A stretch of DNA of 64,000 nt from Bigelowiella natans CCMP2755. Its lineage: Eukaryota > Cercozoa > Chlorarachniophyceae. The notes below the pieces were generated by a model. It saw only the letters and a list, made by a program, of their open reading frames with translations. It searched no databases and was not told where the DNA came from. The stretch is taken from contig ADNK01001276.1 of NCBI GenBank assembly GCA_000320545.1, forward strand, positions 144,703 to 208,702, read 5' to 3'. This document shows positions 35,875-50,687 of the stretch, in pieces. Both the position numbers and the translations under genes were made by a program. Within the stretch, counting starts at the first letter, position 1; each line of letters begins with the position of its first letter.

Positions 35875-36720
35875 TTGTTGATGATGATGGTGTTGTTGTT
35901 GGGAATGCTGCTGAGGGGGTGTGGAAAGGTGGCCTGTGGCTGCCTGATGGATGATCTGCAGAGAGGAGGGAGAAAACGGTACGGAAGACGAGAACAACGA
36001 CGAGGTAGAAGCTCCGGACTAATTGGTATGAGAAGAAGAAGAAGAAGAAGAAGAAGAAGAAGAAGAAGAAGAATCAGAGCAAATATCACATTATAGCAGG
36101 CAAGCCATTAAATTGTCGAGAGCATTTGGAGCTTGATGAGCACTTTTTGGTCATCGTCATTGTCATCATCAAAATTTCCATCCATCGCCATCCATCGCCA
36201 TCTTCTTAAGGAAAACCGACCTGCAACATAGGTTGCACTGGAAACATCCCTCCAATCCTCAAGTTGTTCATGGCAGCGGAAATAGGCCTGACCAAAAGGT
36301 GGGGGGGGATTAAAATATGTCAGTCAATGGTGAATATGTGTACTCACCAAAATATCTCGATTTTCTTTCGTAAACTCTACACCGGTAATATCTAATTTTC
36401 ATTAATGCTTTTCCTTACGAAGTTGATCCCGGAGCCCCTGCTCTGCCAGGGCTACTTACTGGGGAGGGCACACCCACTGCGACACCTAGTTTATATTTTT
36501 ATTGGGTAAGTTCCATGAGTCATTCATATTACTTTACAAAGCGTGAGAGCCACTGCTAAACTATACCCAAAAATCCGGGATGAAATGTGCTGAAATGTGC
36601 TTAGAATTATATTCACCTCGTAGAGGCAACGGGGCAGGGGCATACGTAACAGGATTTCGCCTTCTTGCGTTGCTCATCTGTGTCAAAACACACACACACA
36701 GACACATATATATTATATAA

Positions 36721-36762
<42 letters not shown>

Positions 36763-37825
36763 GAGAGGCTACTTTGCCTATGCTAGAACCATCATCCTTA
36801 CATCCAAATTTTTCTGTCAACATATTATCCATCCTACGGCTTCGCTCGCATCTACTGCTACATCAAAGTGAGTAAATAGGCCTACGTGTTGTGCGATAAG
36901 TCCAACTGCGCTCGTGAGCTGTTCATCTGTGCCTGTAGGGTTTATCCATAAAACACATCCATCTTTTCAGATATGTAGGGCGTGACCATGGATAGAGCGG
37001 GCACAGCTTTTGAGAAAATTAAAGGAAGAAGGGCAAACAAAGCAACCTTGGATCTTGACAGTGTTCCCATAGCCGTCTATGCAGTCGCTGGATATCTGTA
37101 TGTTGGCGCCCGAGTTCTGCCGAATGCTGTTAATGCGGCTCCCACCTTTACCTAAGAATTGTTGAAGGTGCTTGTCGAATAAGAATTGGACGGAAGAATA
37201 AGCAATTCGCAAGCGCGCCACTTACGTACCAATAATGGAACCCACTTGGGTTTGGGGGATCAGTAGCGTTACGATCAATTCTTCGTCGGGGTCCACTTGT
37301 GTCAAATCTGCAAACGAACGGATGGTCGATTATGAGTAAGGATGCTTTGTATTGTTTTGTAGATTATCCAAATATTCTGTTCCTCCTCCTCCTACCGATG
37401 CCTTTTGAATCATCGGGTTCACTATTGTTCTGTGGGTCTTGGAGAGGCGATGCTTGCAGCGCGATGGCGATCATCCGGACCGCCGACACAACTTTATCTT
37501 TGCCGCCTTTAATAGATGCGATCCTGATGAAGGAAACCCCGGTTAGGCTGCACCTTCGTAGTGGTGACAGTACAAGGTATCTCATCGTCAATTACCTTGG
37601 GACATTCCTAGAATAGTCCGATATGGAAATGGAAGCTCCTGACTGCGTTTTCAGAAACTCCACAACAGATCCACGCCTTCCGATAACCTTTCCCACTTCT
37701 GAGTTCTGCAAAAGTACCTGATGGGAGACATCCATGTTTAAGATACCAATTTTGCTTTCCGTAGCGACGTTATCAGCGACCTGCAGAAATGAGCTCGGGT
37801 TTTCCCCATCCTTCGCTTCCGACAT
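33392..37825 (-). CDS. Four-KH-domain RNA-binding protein (PCBP/hnRNP K-like), about 15 exons
   Basis: KH proteins of this type bind C-rich or U-rich single-stranded RNA and act in splicing, stability or translation. Exons with agreeing phases are: 37825-37596, 37523-37396, 37307-37230, 37151-37047, 36932-36886, one near 36286-36225, 35955-35602, 35498-35453, 35306-35254, one from 35181, then several near 35000, 34720, 34520 and 34290, and a final exon ending at 33392. KH1 has VGKVIGRRGSVVEFLK; KH2 GSIIG then KGGSRINSIRQ; KH3 IGVLIGRKGATIQRIK; KH4 GSIIGRK then GSKIQGIRQTTGATIQ. Between KH2 and KH3 is a Gln/His-rich and Gly/Arg-rich linker (35955-35602). The C-terminus has an RG-rich start, a Gly run and an Ala run. 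The join 36886 to 36286 does not close in phase, so a small exon is missing there. Confidence 0.88.
34638..34674. repeat. (TA)n microsatellite
   Basis: An uninterrupted TA run lies in an intron of the KH gene. A similar run is at 36722-36757. Confidence 0.9.
34906..34937 (-). repeat. (GT)n run that forms a 5' splice site
   Basis: On the minus strand the exon ending in the third KH domain is followed at once by GTGTGTGT, so the donor site of this KH-gene intron is the microsatellite itself. Confidence 0.65.
36722..36757. repeat. (TA)n microsatellite
   Basis: A TA run lies in the large intron of the KH gene where one exon join remains unresolved. Confidence 0.9.
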
Positions 37826-38861
37826 GTTGAAACCTGGATTTCTCCTGCTATTTAAGGGAAAAGTGTGAGGATATACACGGATTTCTTACTCCACAAGGCA
37901 TCCTTGAACGAAGGATGGGTCGAGAAAATATTTTATGTAGCGTCAGGCATTTCTGCCTAAGAAAGGTAGGATGACCACATTCGGAAGTGGTTGCGAGAAC
38001 TGTGATTTCTTTCTCAGATCTTCCTCAGGCTCATTGGCCCTTAAACAGGAAGTTTCTTCCGAGAAAGTTCTCAAACACTCGAAAGTTCTAACCCTTTCAG
38101 TGCCCGAATTCAAAAATTGTGTGTTCAAAACCGCAGAATGAACAACGCACATGCGCATATACGACAGCCCACTAGAGGCAACAACACAGTCTCCACAACA
38201 TTCCTAGTTCTGTCTCATTCAAGTCATCATTATTCAAAAGGGTAAATCACCCTAGTAGCCAGTCTCCATTGATCCCCAGCCGTGTAGGGGGGGAAGGATC
38301 GGATGCGCAAGATTTAAGGTTAAAAATAATCCTTAAGAATTAAGTTTGCCTAATATCTAATATATTGTTGGTCTAAATGCCGTTCAAAATACATTTTATC
38401 TGTGTATTCTAGAAATCGCCAGATAAAAATCCACCTCTTTTTTGCTATTAGCGGGATATAGGACAGAGTGCGCTTAGACTTTTCTCTGGAGCGACCATGT
38501 TTTCTGCATTTGTTTTATTTTATTCGGGTCCTTAAAGATGGTATTTCTTATTTGACGACAAGAAAATATTCAAGACTTCGAGGAAAATTGCCTTAGTATT
38601 GCCAGCAATAACAACCGAGAAGGAAGAGGACCAGTTCTCTGTGCGATCAGCTGCGCTTTCTCCCCTCCGTCTGCCCCCCAATTGTCGGGAGCACTTTTTG
38701 GTCGGCGTCTGCAGCAGGAGGAGCCGGTCCATTCGAGCATCTTTTTACACGTACGATTGCGTGGCACCGGTTGAGAACAGTTTTATCAGAGCTGGCCTAT
38801 ATATATATCACAAGTCCTAGATCTACATAGAAGGAGTCCTTCCGGAGGGAGGCGCCCGAGT
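37826..38861. other. Shared upstream region of the KH (-) and Nudix-SAP (+) genes
   Basis: About 1 kb lies between two divergent start codons. No exon and no recognisable promoter box was found. Both genes' promoters should lie here. Confidence 0.5.
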
Positions 38862-40137
38862 ATGGCTTCCCGCTTCGCTCCGTCTTATCCCCGCACAATC
38901 GTCTCTCAAGTTCTCCTTCTTCAGCAAGGCCGTATTCTTCTCGGAACGTAATAATTTCAATTTGATACAGTTGTGTATGGTTCCCTTATTTTTTTAAAGT
39001 CGAAGTTCCTTTTACTCTTCTCTTCGCCCAGGTGGAAGCAGGGAGACCTCATAGGGCGGAAAACAGGCATGCTAGGGTTTGGCATGATTGAAACTGCATT
39101 TCATTTAGGGTATTTCACAGCAGTCACTACATCAGGGAAGTGAAGAAGGGGGAAGACCCGCTCGTCGCTGGAGCTCGTGTCGCATCCGAAGTCGCCGGTG
39201 TGGACCTTGATTTTGAGGTTTTGCATCAATTTAATATTTATAAATGAGTTTCTCATATTACACTTCGAAACGAATACAGCGCTTGGAAAGAAGGGCAATA
39301 TTTACAATGCGTGAAAAGGTTGGGATTAACTTAGGTCTGTTGAATAAAATGACCGATATAAAAATTCTGTTAGATGTCTTCGTCAGCGGACAGCAGCGAT
39401 TATAACGTATCCAGCTGCAGCACACAGGGAAATTTAAAAAAAGGCCACAGTGTTGATGATCAAACCATGGAAGAATTCGTAGATATCGAGGAGCATGAAC
39501 TCGTTTACGAAGCATCCCCATTGGAGATGATAAAGCCAAAGGTGAATTAAACATAAGCGATCAATATTATTAAAATCAACACCATTCTTTTGCTTACCAA
39601 AACTCCAAATCACTCAGGAGACAGATTGGATCAAACCAGAGTGGTTTGATATTGATGATATTCCTTTCGACCAAATGCCGATGGACGATAGTGAGTGGTA
39701 TCCCAGCATTTTAGAAGGACAATGTATGAGGGGCACATTCACGTTTGATGGAGATCAAATGCTAGACCATGAGGTTTGGCCAGTCCCTAGAATTATTCTT
39801 GATGTTTTGAGGGAGGCTCCGAAAGGTACTTTTGTTTACAATATTCATTGTTTAATAGTTTCTCTCACTTCAATTATGAACCGTATTAGGTGATTTAAAT
39901 GAGTTACAGATAGCTGACTTAAAATATATAGCATTATGCACAGGTAGGGAAAGCAGCCCAAAATGTTTGATGTTGATGGTAAAAATAAGCTTGAAATTTT
40001 CAGGTCTTAAGATCCCAGGAATAAGTTGGTGGAAAGTTGCTCCTCCGAGATCGCGGAAAAAAGATTTGATTAAAACATTAACTAGGTATGATCGCCAACA
40101 TCAAAAGTGGAGAGACGATTGGTTTTTTAGCAATTAA
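38862..40137 (+). CDS. MTH1/NUDT1-like Nudix domain with degraded Nudix box, fused to a C-terminal SAP domain (271 aa)
   Basis: MTH1 hydrolyses oxidised purine nucleotides such as 8-oxo-dGTP. Eight exons close in phase: 38862-38947, 39032-39076, 39136-39217, 39280-39318, 39374-39541, 39618-39825, 39890-39943 and 40004-40137 (stop TAA). Residues 12-28 (IVSQVLLLQQGRILLG) match the first strand of MTH1. Residues 42-66 align with the Nudix box but read KKGEDPLVAGARVASEVAGV: the first Glu and the Arg remain, and two metal-binding Glu of REUxEE are Val. A Ser/acid insert (about 85-115) follows. The C-terminal MTH1 part is clear (WFDIDDIPF, MDDSEWYP, then GTFTFDG), with the base-reading Asp pair kept. 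Residues about 211-252 form a SAP motif (LNELQIADLKYIALCTGLK, then KKDLIKTL), a DNA-binding helix pair. The role may be binding rather than hydrolysis. Confidence 0.82.
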
Positions 40138-41015
40138 AACTATTGCCCATCCAGCTAAAGATACCTTATAAGTAATATATGTGTATTATATGGTAGATAT
40201 AGCCCGGTGCGCGTTGCGCTGCGTACATATATACATATACAGCCATAATGTATAAGTGCATGCATAAGCACGAATGCGAGTCTAGGAGTCACGCGCGCAC
40301 GCACGCTCACTGCTGGATACCGCGCCCACTACACGTACGTTGGTAATGTCTAGAACGTACAGCTGATACACACTGCACTAGTCTTGTTGTGTAGAAACTG
40401 ATAACGTTATAACGTCTATTGTGCATCCCTAAGATCTCTATGCTAGATCTGCATGGCACATCTAGTTTGACGTCGCAAGTGCGTACGTCGATGTAGCTGC
40501 TCTCGCAAATGATAGCATCAGGATGTATAGATGACTGCTACTGAACGAATGCTAATTTATTTATTACATCCATCTCACATGCATAGCATCGCACGTATGC
40601 GAATTATAAATAATGTATATGCTAGCTATTTAGCTGTAATGTAATAATGCATGCTATGCTAGCATGCAGCATGTGTATGTGTGCAACGAAGGATACATAA
40701 AATCTAGAAATATTTTGGGAGTAATGCTCTGCCGATGTAAATACACTTATCATGCCTCATACGTGACAATACATATGAGACTCTGATGTTTAGTAGGCTT
40801 AGTAGCTACTCAAAACCATGCATCGCTTAGTGGCAGCTAGCTATGCACATATTCACATATTACGATGATCGACGCACTCACTGATGAATACTCTTACTTG
40901 TCGGACATGCATTGTACGCAAGAGCGTGCAATTTTTGTATGTTCTATTTCTAAAACCTCGAAGCTAACACTTTCTGCATTAACGAAGTATTCTTTCCCAC
41001 CATGGAATCGTTTGA
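40138..41015. other. Palindrome-rich island between convergent genes
   Basis: No exon is seen. The island has many GCATGC, CTAGCTA, GTACGT and TGCATGC words. It separates the 3' ends of the Nudix-SAP gene (+) and the small mitochondrial gene (-). Confidence 0.5.
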
Positions 41016-41558
41016 TTAGAAGTATTCCTTGCCGAACATCTTTGTCTGAAGGAGACACAATTTTAGTATGAACTTAAGCTAGTAAGGTTGAAACCTAACA
41101 TGCATACCTGTTCAGATTTTATTGCTTTGTAAATTAGAATAGGGACACCGAAGCCGAAGACGAGGACAGCAGGAAGATTTTCACTGAGTTTGAAACTCTC
41201 ATTCAGAAAGTCACGAGTGCCAGCATTACCCTCGATGTGTGGGTTCTTCTTCACAGAGAAGGGACCTTCCTCTCCCTATTCATTTAAAATGAAATAAATT
41301 TCAACTGATTATTCGATCATCCGGTTTGATAATCAAGTTTCTGCTGTAGAAACATTACAATTTAATGCCTCTGCAAAATGGAAGGTCTCAGGATTCCTGA
41401 TGTTTCTTTTCCATGCTTCTTTTACACTAAAATAAGAATAAGTGTACAAAAATACTGTTACTGACCCCGCGTAGACTCGATCGTGTAGATATGTTTCGTT
41501 TTTTCAGAAGGCTTCGGCGCAAGCCAGAGGGGGGGAGGAGGCGGCGGAGGGCAGACAT
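41016..41558 (-). CDS. Small putative mitochondrial inner-membrane protein
   Basis: The ATG at 41558 begins MSALRRLLPPSGLRRSLLKK followed by RNISTRSSLRG, a basic, acid-free start typical of a mitochondrial targeting peptide. Exon candidates then give VKEAWKRNIRNPETFHFAEA (about 41428-41360). Next is an exon at about 41276-41107 with NPHIEGNAGTRDFLNESFKL and one membrane helix (AVLVFGFGVPILIYKAI). A last exon ends KMFGKEYF with the stop at 41016. One short helix and small size suggest an accessory subunit of a respiratory complex; I cannot say which. The exon 1 to exon 2 join does not close in phase as I read it (next to a C7 run), so the first exon is provisional. Confidence 0.5.
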
Positions 41559-42370
41559 CACACGCGGTCTTCAGACTCTGCTACACGGATGCGGACAAAG
41601 TAATCCATCAATTATAGTTCTATCGTTTAGTAGCGACAATAATTTAGAGTAAAAATCAGATAAAATATAAAGCGAATAGGGAATACAGAGAAGGACGATT
41701 ATATTTCACATCTATGAAATTATGCCAACAACAGTTTTTTCAGACGAGCGAAGGAAATCATCGAATGTCAAAAACTAACAAAAATAGGACATTTTTGAGC
41801 ACTCTCGGGAAAAAGGCCATTTTTACTAAGTTTTCGACGAACAGCGACCTCAAGTATTTACCTATAATTTGGGATTTGTGTTTGCAAGACTGCTGTACAC
41901 CGTTTAAGGAGGTGCGACAAGGTGATCCAAATTAAAAAAGGATGGACATCACTCATCACTGAGCATTTGTGTTTTCAACTTGTTTGCTTTCTGGTTACAT
42001 CCTAATTTGCTACGTAGCCAAACTCTCATGGGATTGTTCGCAGAAACATAACTGTCGAAAATCGTTTCGCCAATAATTCCGAAATTCTATCGGTAAAACA
42101 TCGTAACTTAAAATACCCCGAAACGTGCACTCGCTCTTCGACATCTTCACCGACCGCTCCAACGCACAAACTCACGCACAAGGCAAATTTGAACAGGTGC
42201 GCGGGGAGGTGCGTAGGGCAGCGCGTGACTGTTACTGCTTAGATTCATGGAGGATTGGCTTTGAGATCCCTTTTAGATCCTCCGAGAGAAACGAGAGTTT
42301 AAGGAAAGGCCGGGTTGTTGTTGCCGTGAACTGAAATTTGCTCTCTCTTTACCTTCTACTTAGGAAAACT
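41559..42370. other. Shared upstream region of the mitochondrial protein (-) and dehydratase (+) genes
   Basis: No exon chain is seen. A 74-codon plus-strand frame at 41714-41935 has no splice context or known motif and is not called. Confidence 0.4.
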
Positions 42371-45552
<3,182 letters not shown>

Positions 45553-45675
45553 GCATTACTATAGTAGTAGCAGTAGTAGTAGAGAGGAGTATGGGGAGAT
45601 GGCGACGACGACGATGATGATGATGATGATGATGACGGAAACATACCTTTGATTGATGTGTGTATCAGTACGATA

Positions 45676-45708
<33 letters not shown>

Positions 45709-46567
45709 GGGGAGGAGGCATTCTCTTCTATTTGATAAGCCAAGCGCATGCACCCACACGACATATTGATGAATTTTTCCATCCTAAATGCAAAAAAAGG
45801 CCACTGGATCTCAGCTGAGCGAAGGAGGCAGAGTAGTCCCTCCTCAATCGCGTCCATCATCTTTCTCTAACACCTTTGAAGCAAAGGAGTCGGGCGATTA
45901 AGTGCTACTCGGTGGTGATGGCAGTGAAGGGTCGTGACTATCGCTGAGGATGGCTAGATAGGACAGGGGGCACACGTTGCTCCCATGGGGACAATCGACT
46001 TCGCATGCCAAATTGCATGTCGTTAGCAGCGCACATAGCTAGATAGCCGTACGTACTCACGGCATGCTATATGGTAATCTATGAGACACAACTAATAACC
46101 GATGTAATGGCATGATTAATTGCAATCAATTGCCATCCTAACGTAACTATGCAAAGCAGCGGCTACAGCGCTTATGTTGTATATTTGTTGGGTTTCTACT
46201 ACATGTGTGTCAATGAGCATGCGCCACATGCATGATAGCAAGCTAGCTAGGGGACTTCTGCCTTATGGAAGGTACCCTATCCTTCCGCCTATTCCTTATT
46301 GGCTCGGCATGTATGCTGATGCATACGCTTACATGACATTGCGCTACGTACCTATATTGCATACCAACAGCGTTTTGTACGGCACGGCTAGCTATAAGCC
46401 TTAGAATTGTGAGACAAGATCGAAACAATAGACAACGTACAGCAGTTTGAGCTTGAACATTACGAATGATCTTTTCGTTTCTTCCTTATCCACGTACCAT
46501 ATGCGCTCAGCAGCGATCTAATTTCAATTTCCCTATTCGTGACTCAACCAACATCGCCCTACAGCTA
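45553..46567. other. Intergenic; GAT repeats then palindrome-rich island
   Basis: GAT/ATG trinucleotide runs lie at 45615-45640 and 45675-45710. 46010-46430 is a palindrome-rich island that contains the second member of the dispersed repeat also seen at 22661-22830. No exon is seen. Confidence 0.5.
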
Positions 46568-47816
46568 TTATAGGTATGATTGTGCCGATGCCGATGGCCG
46601 CCTCGACGACCTTGTGTCGCGCTGGTTCATCCTAGCTACATTCTCATCATCCCCTCTCCCCCTAGTGTTATGGGAGCGGTGACGTGATGAATCATCGTGT
46701 TTCCTACGTTCTCTTCTCCCTTTTCTTCTCTTTTCTTCCTCCCGTCGATAGTGATAGGCATCATTACTGTCTTCACGGCCATCGCCTTCTTTACCACTTC
46801 CATCCACTCCTCTGGCTCTCCGTCTCCTATTGCTATGAGCATGCTCTCGTCCCGAGTCCTCTTTCCAATCCCTTCGTGCACCCTGTGGTTTGCGCTTTTC
46901 GCCGCTAGAATAGGGAGCAACGTTATCTTCTTGGCGGCGCTGCTGCTGCCGTCTTTTCGCTCTCCCTTCGGCGTGGTTGTAATTTGAACCACCCCGGTGA
47001 TGACGATGATGATGATGATGAGCTTTATTTCTCTCGTCATTGTCGTCGTTGTGATGATGACTCCGATCTTGTAGCTTCTCCTCCAGTCTCCCCCCTCCCC
47101 CCCCCATGATAAATGCATTAATCTCCTCCTCTGCGTCTCTGTCGCCATTGCCGTACTCGTCATCATCATCATCGTCGTCGTCACCATCGTTATTGCCTTC
47201 ACCATCACGGGGAGTCTTAGCATCCACGCGCATGCGACGACTCATGTCGTTTCCATGGCTCCTCTCATCATCGAGGGCTTTAGACGTTCGTTCTCCTTTC
47301 TTCTCTTCCCCCCCACCTGACGACGGGCGACAACAGGGTGAGCACGTTGAGCCAACAGAGTGTCAATATATGGGGACCGAAGGTTTGCGCCCATGAGTAT
47401 CACAACAACTCGAGGAAAGACAAAGTACTTGTGGAAGTTTATTGTGTGCTATTGTTGATGTATTCCTGGTACTATTTTGTGCTACTGCTGCCCCTGCCTA
47501 TGCTATGCTGCTGCTGCTGCTGCTACTACTACCACTACTACTACTCTTTACCTGAGGCCTTGCCAGTGAAGCTTCTCTTTTCCATACGTTCCTTCTTCCT
47601 GAACCTTCGGAACAAATCGCGCTCTCGTCTGTTGGTAGATATGAGGACGTTGTGGAAGAGATGGAAAGGTAAGTGCGAAGGCAGAGAGGAGTATTCGGTG
47701 TTGTGTTTATTGATGGCTTCTGGTGGTGGTTGTAGGAAAGCTATCATTGAGCTTTTCATCTTGTTGCTATTCCCTCTTCCCTTTTTTTTTATGCTCTCCA
47801 AGAGCGCCGCCCCGCG

Positions 47817-47851
<35 letters not shown>

Positions 47852-48064
47852 GTGCATGTTTTTGATGAGGCCAATGATGGCACACGCGACACTACACGTC
47901 AAGTGTCAAAGCTACTACATGATCTCTTGCTGCTCGATGCTGAAAGGATAATCCCCGCCGTCACCAGCTGTCATGAAGGAGTACGTAGGCGCTGGGGTTG
48001 GAGCGAAAACCTATCATTTAGTGGTGTGATGCATGTTAAAATATAAATACACACACACACACAC

Positions 48065-48096
<32 letters not shown>

Positions 48097-48347
48097 GCGT
48101 GTGTGTATGTTTGTCTTTAAGTGCTGACGATAATCATGATAGCATTCTCTGGTTGGAATGTACGCTTTATGCTCTCTCTCTCTCTCTCTCTCCCTCTTGC
48201 CACCTATCCCCCCTCTCCCCCCTCCCCCCTTCCCTCCTCCTCCTTGCTAAGAATAGCTCCGCCAGCTGGCGTATGATCTGACCTGTCCCTTCTCCTTTGC
48301 CTCCATAAAGTTTCTGTATCTCGACTCGGCATATTGCTCGATCTATC

Positions 48348-48385
<38 letters not shown>

Positions 48386-48494
48386 AACGCGGTTGCCATT
48401 ATTACATCTTGATAGTAGTGGGCAGGTTCCCGTCCTTATCATCATCATCATCCTGCAACAACTATTACAACAACAACAACTACTACTACCATTA

Positions 48495-48529
<35 letters not shown>

Positions 48530-50095
48530 GCTACTACTACTTACCAGCTACTACTACAGTACTACCTTTTTCTCAATATCGTCGCTGCCAAGATCATCAC
48601 CATCACCATCGCCGTGGTACCCCATTGCAGCTCTCATAAACCTGAATGAGCACCGTGCGGAGTGGTGGTGATGGTGATGCTGATGATGAGAATGATGGCA
48701 ATGATGAAGCATACCCTCCTTGTAGTGATGATTGTCCATGTGCCTCCTGATGATCTACCACGTCGTCCTTCATCTAGAAGACAGTTATCAAACATGTTGC
48801 GACCATTCGTAGCTCTCCCTCCCGGATTAAATAGCTTGCTTTGCATGCGAAATGAACGTGTATAATGTGGAGGAAAAGATGCACTTCTCATCTAACTCAT
48901 CATCATCATCATCATCATCACTATCATCATCGTCATCGCTGTCGTTATTATAGGTTTCGCATTACAAGGGCTGATGATTCTTTAAGCTTTCGTCTGGACT
49001 CCAACATTCTGTAGCGATAAATTATTATCATCGTGAATTTTGGTCGGCGGAGCAAGGTATTCGGAGAGAGCAGCTGCCCAGTAATGACGCTGCTTACAGT
49101 GTGTCATGCTGCGACAGAAGAGTAGTAGTAGTCTCTATTTTCAGCAGAGAGAATCATCATCACAACAAAGACGATGACAGTAACATCTCAGTAGCAGCAG
49201 CAAGCTCTCAAGGAAAAAAGAGGAAGAATTCTAAGCAGCACCGTTGGTACTCTGACTTTTCCTCCTTCTTCTCCAGTTCCAATGTCCTTTAAAAGGGAGA
49301 TAGCCAAGGGGGAGAGAGAGAGAGAGGGAGAGAGAGAGATCGAGAGAGACAGAGAGAAAGAGAAAAGGAGAGTGAGAGGGGGGTGACCGCTGTAGAGGCT
49401 TGGTGAACATCAACAAGGGTCGCTACTACTCGTATCTCTATCATCATTCTAAACAATACATTTGTTCCTGCTCTTCGCGCCGTTTACGTTCTTCGGCGGC
49501 CTCCCTATCTAAGGGGTTTTACGTGTTACGACAATAGGGTCAGGAGGAGGAGAAGAGAGATGGCAGCGCTTCTTCAGCCTTTTTTTTGGTTCCGATCTCA
49601 CGACTAAAGAAGCCTCTCATCACACATTCACTTTGCTGCTGCTGCTGCTGCTGCTGCTTTTGGTTGTTACGAAGGACCTATGTCGAAGTAGCCCCCCCCT
49701 CTCCCAGTGCGCTCGCCCTGTAGGAAGGAGGGGCAGGAAATACAAGATTAGTTTATCTTTCTGCTAATGTCCTTACATCTCCGAACTACAAAATCAACGA
49801 GAAGGCAATTAATATAAATATAAATATAAATATATATTAATATATATATATTGTTTATATTAATTTATTTTAAAAAAATGCGTATTACCTTGGAGTCGGT
49901 GTACTTTGGGTTGAAGCAATCAGCATATTCTTCGTTTTCGAAGCTGCTGGCCGCAACATGCTTCCCCGGACGTTTCGCCGCGGAGTGGGAGGAGGAAGAG
50001 GAGAACACGGCTTTCAACTTCTCCTGTTGTTGCATGTTTATTTGCATGCGAGAGTCATTTCGTGAGTGTATGCTAGTAATATGCTGTATTAGCAT
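46568..50095 (-). CDS. RS/acid-rich nuclear protein, probably splicing-related, multi-exon
   Basis: I do not recognise the family. Minus-strand exon candidates are: about 50040-49890 (ends FENEEYADCFNPKYTDSK at a GTAATA donor); about 49510-49455 (DREAAEERKRREEQEQMY); about 49015-48960 (RMLESRRKLKESSALVMR); about 48640-48564 (GDGDGDDLGSDDIEKK with a GTAGTA donor); about 47645-47555 (RERDLFRRFRKKERMEKRSF). The large last exon ends at 46568. It has an Asp run, AEEEINAFIMGGGGG, a His run, and a long Arg/Ser/Asp/Glu-rich tail (RRRRARG, REEEKRRKGRRERRKHDD). Such RS/RD tails are usual in spliceosome-associated proteins. Many exon joins are unresolved and the 5' end may lie further upstream. Confidence 0.45.
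48349..48381. repeat. (CA)n microsatellite
   Basis: A CA run lies within the span of the minus-strand RS-rich gene. ACT/CTA and CAT trinucleotide runs follow at 48480-48545 and 48897-48925. Confidence 0.9.
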
Positions 50096-50656
50096 TGACG
50101 GATGTAAAAAAAACAGTATATAATACTCGTATTAATGTAACTACGCCATGCCCTTCGAACATGCTTCTACTAGCACCACTACTACTACTACTATTACCAT
50201 GTTTTGAGCTCCACACTGATCACCTTTTGTACATTATTCAGCATATCATATCATCATCATTATCATAATCATCATCATCATACAGTATAATAATTATTTG
50301 GTGGCATCATCATCATCATCATCGTCACCATCGTCACCGCACGTACATATAATGCGCTTTCGAAAGTTCCTAAGCTTGCATCTGGATACAAATTAGACGT
50401 TGCGGTAAGAATTAGCGTCCAGCTTGGGATACACACAGATGTTGTTTTTATGCGTGACAGTCATTAGCAGGGAAAGAGGTAGCAGCAGCATATGGAACAT
50501 ACTTCTTGCAGAACCAATCCCCTCCTTTCAGAGTTACTACTGCGATTATAAGGGGGGGGGGGGGGAGGGGGGTGAAAGGTTAGAAAGGTTATCTGTACGT
50601 TTTGCTGCATCCTCAAATCTGTTCGAAAGAAGAAGAAGAAGAACGAACGAACATCG

Positions 50657-50687
<31 letters not shown>

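Noticed and set aside
39374-39541. ATG at 39374 as the true start of the Nudix-SAP gene
   Set aside because: Upstream exons 38862-39318 join to it in phase through a 55-nt intron and supply the missing first strand and Nudix-box region.
46568-50095. RED/IK splicing protein because of EYADCF and RMLES-type strings
   Set aside because: The order of the pieces is wrong and the conserved WDFDTEEEY-type end is missing.
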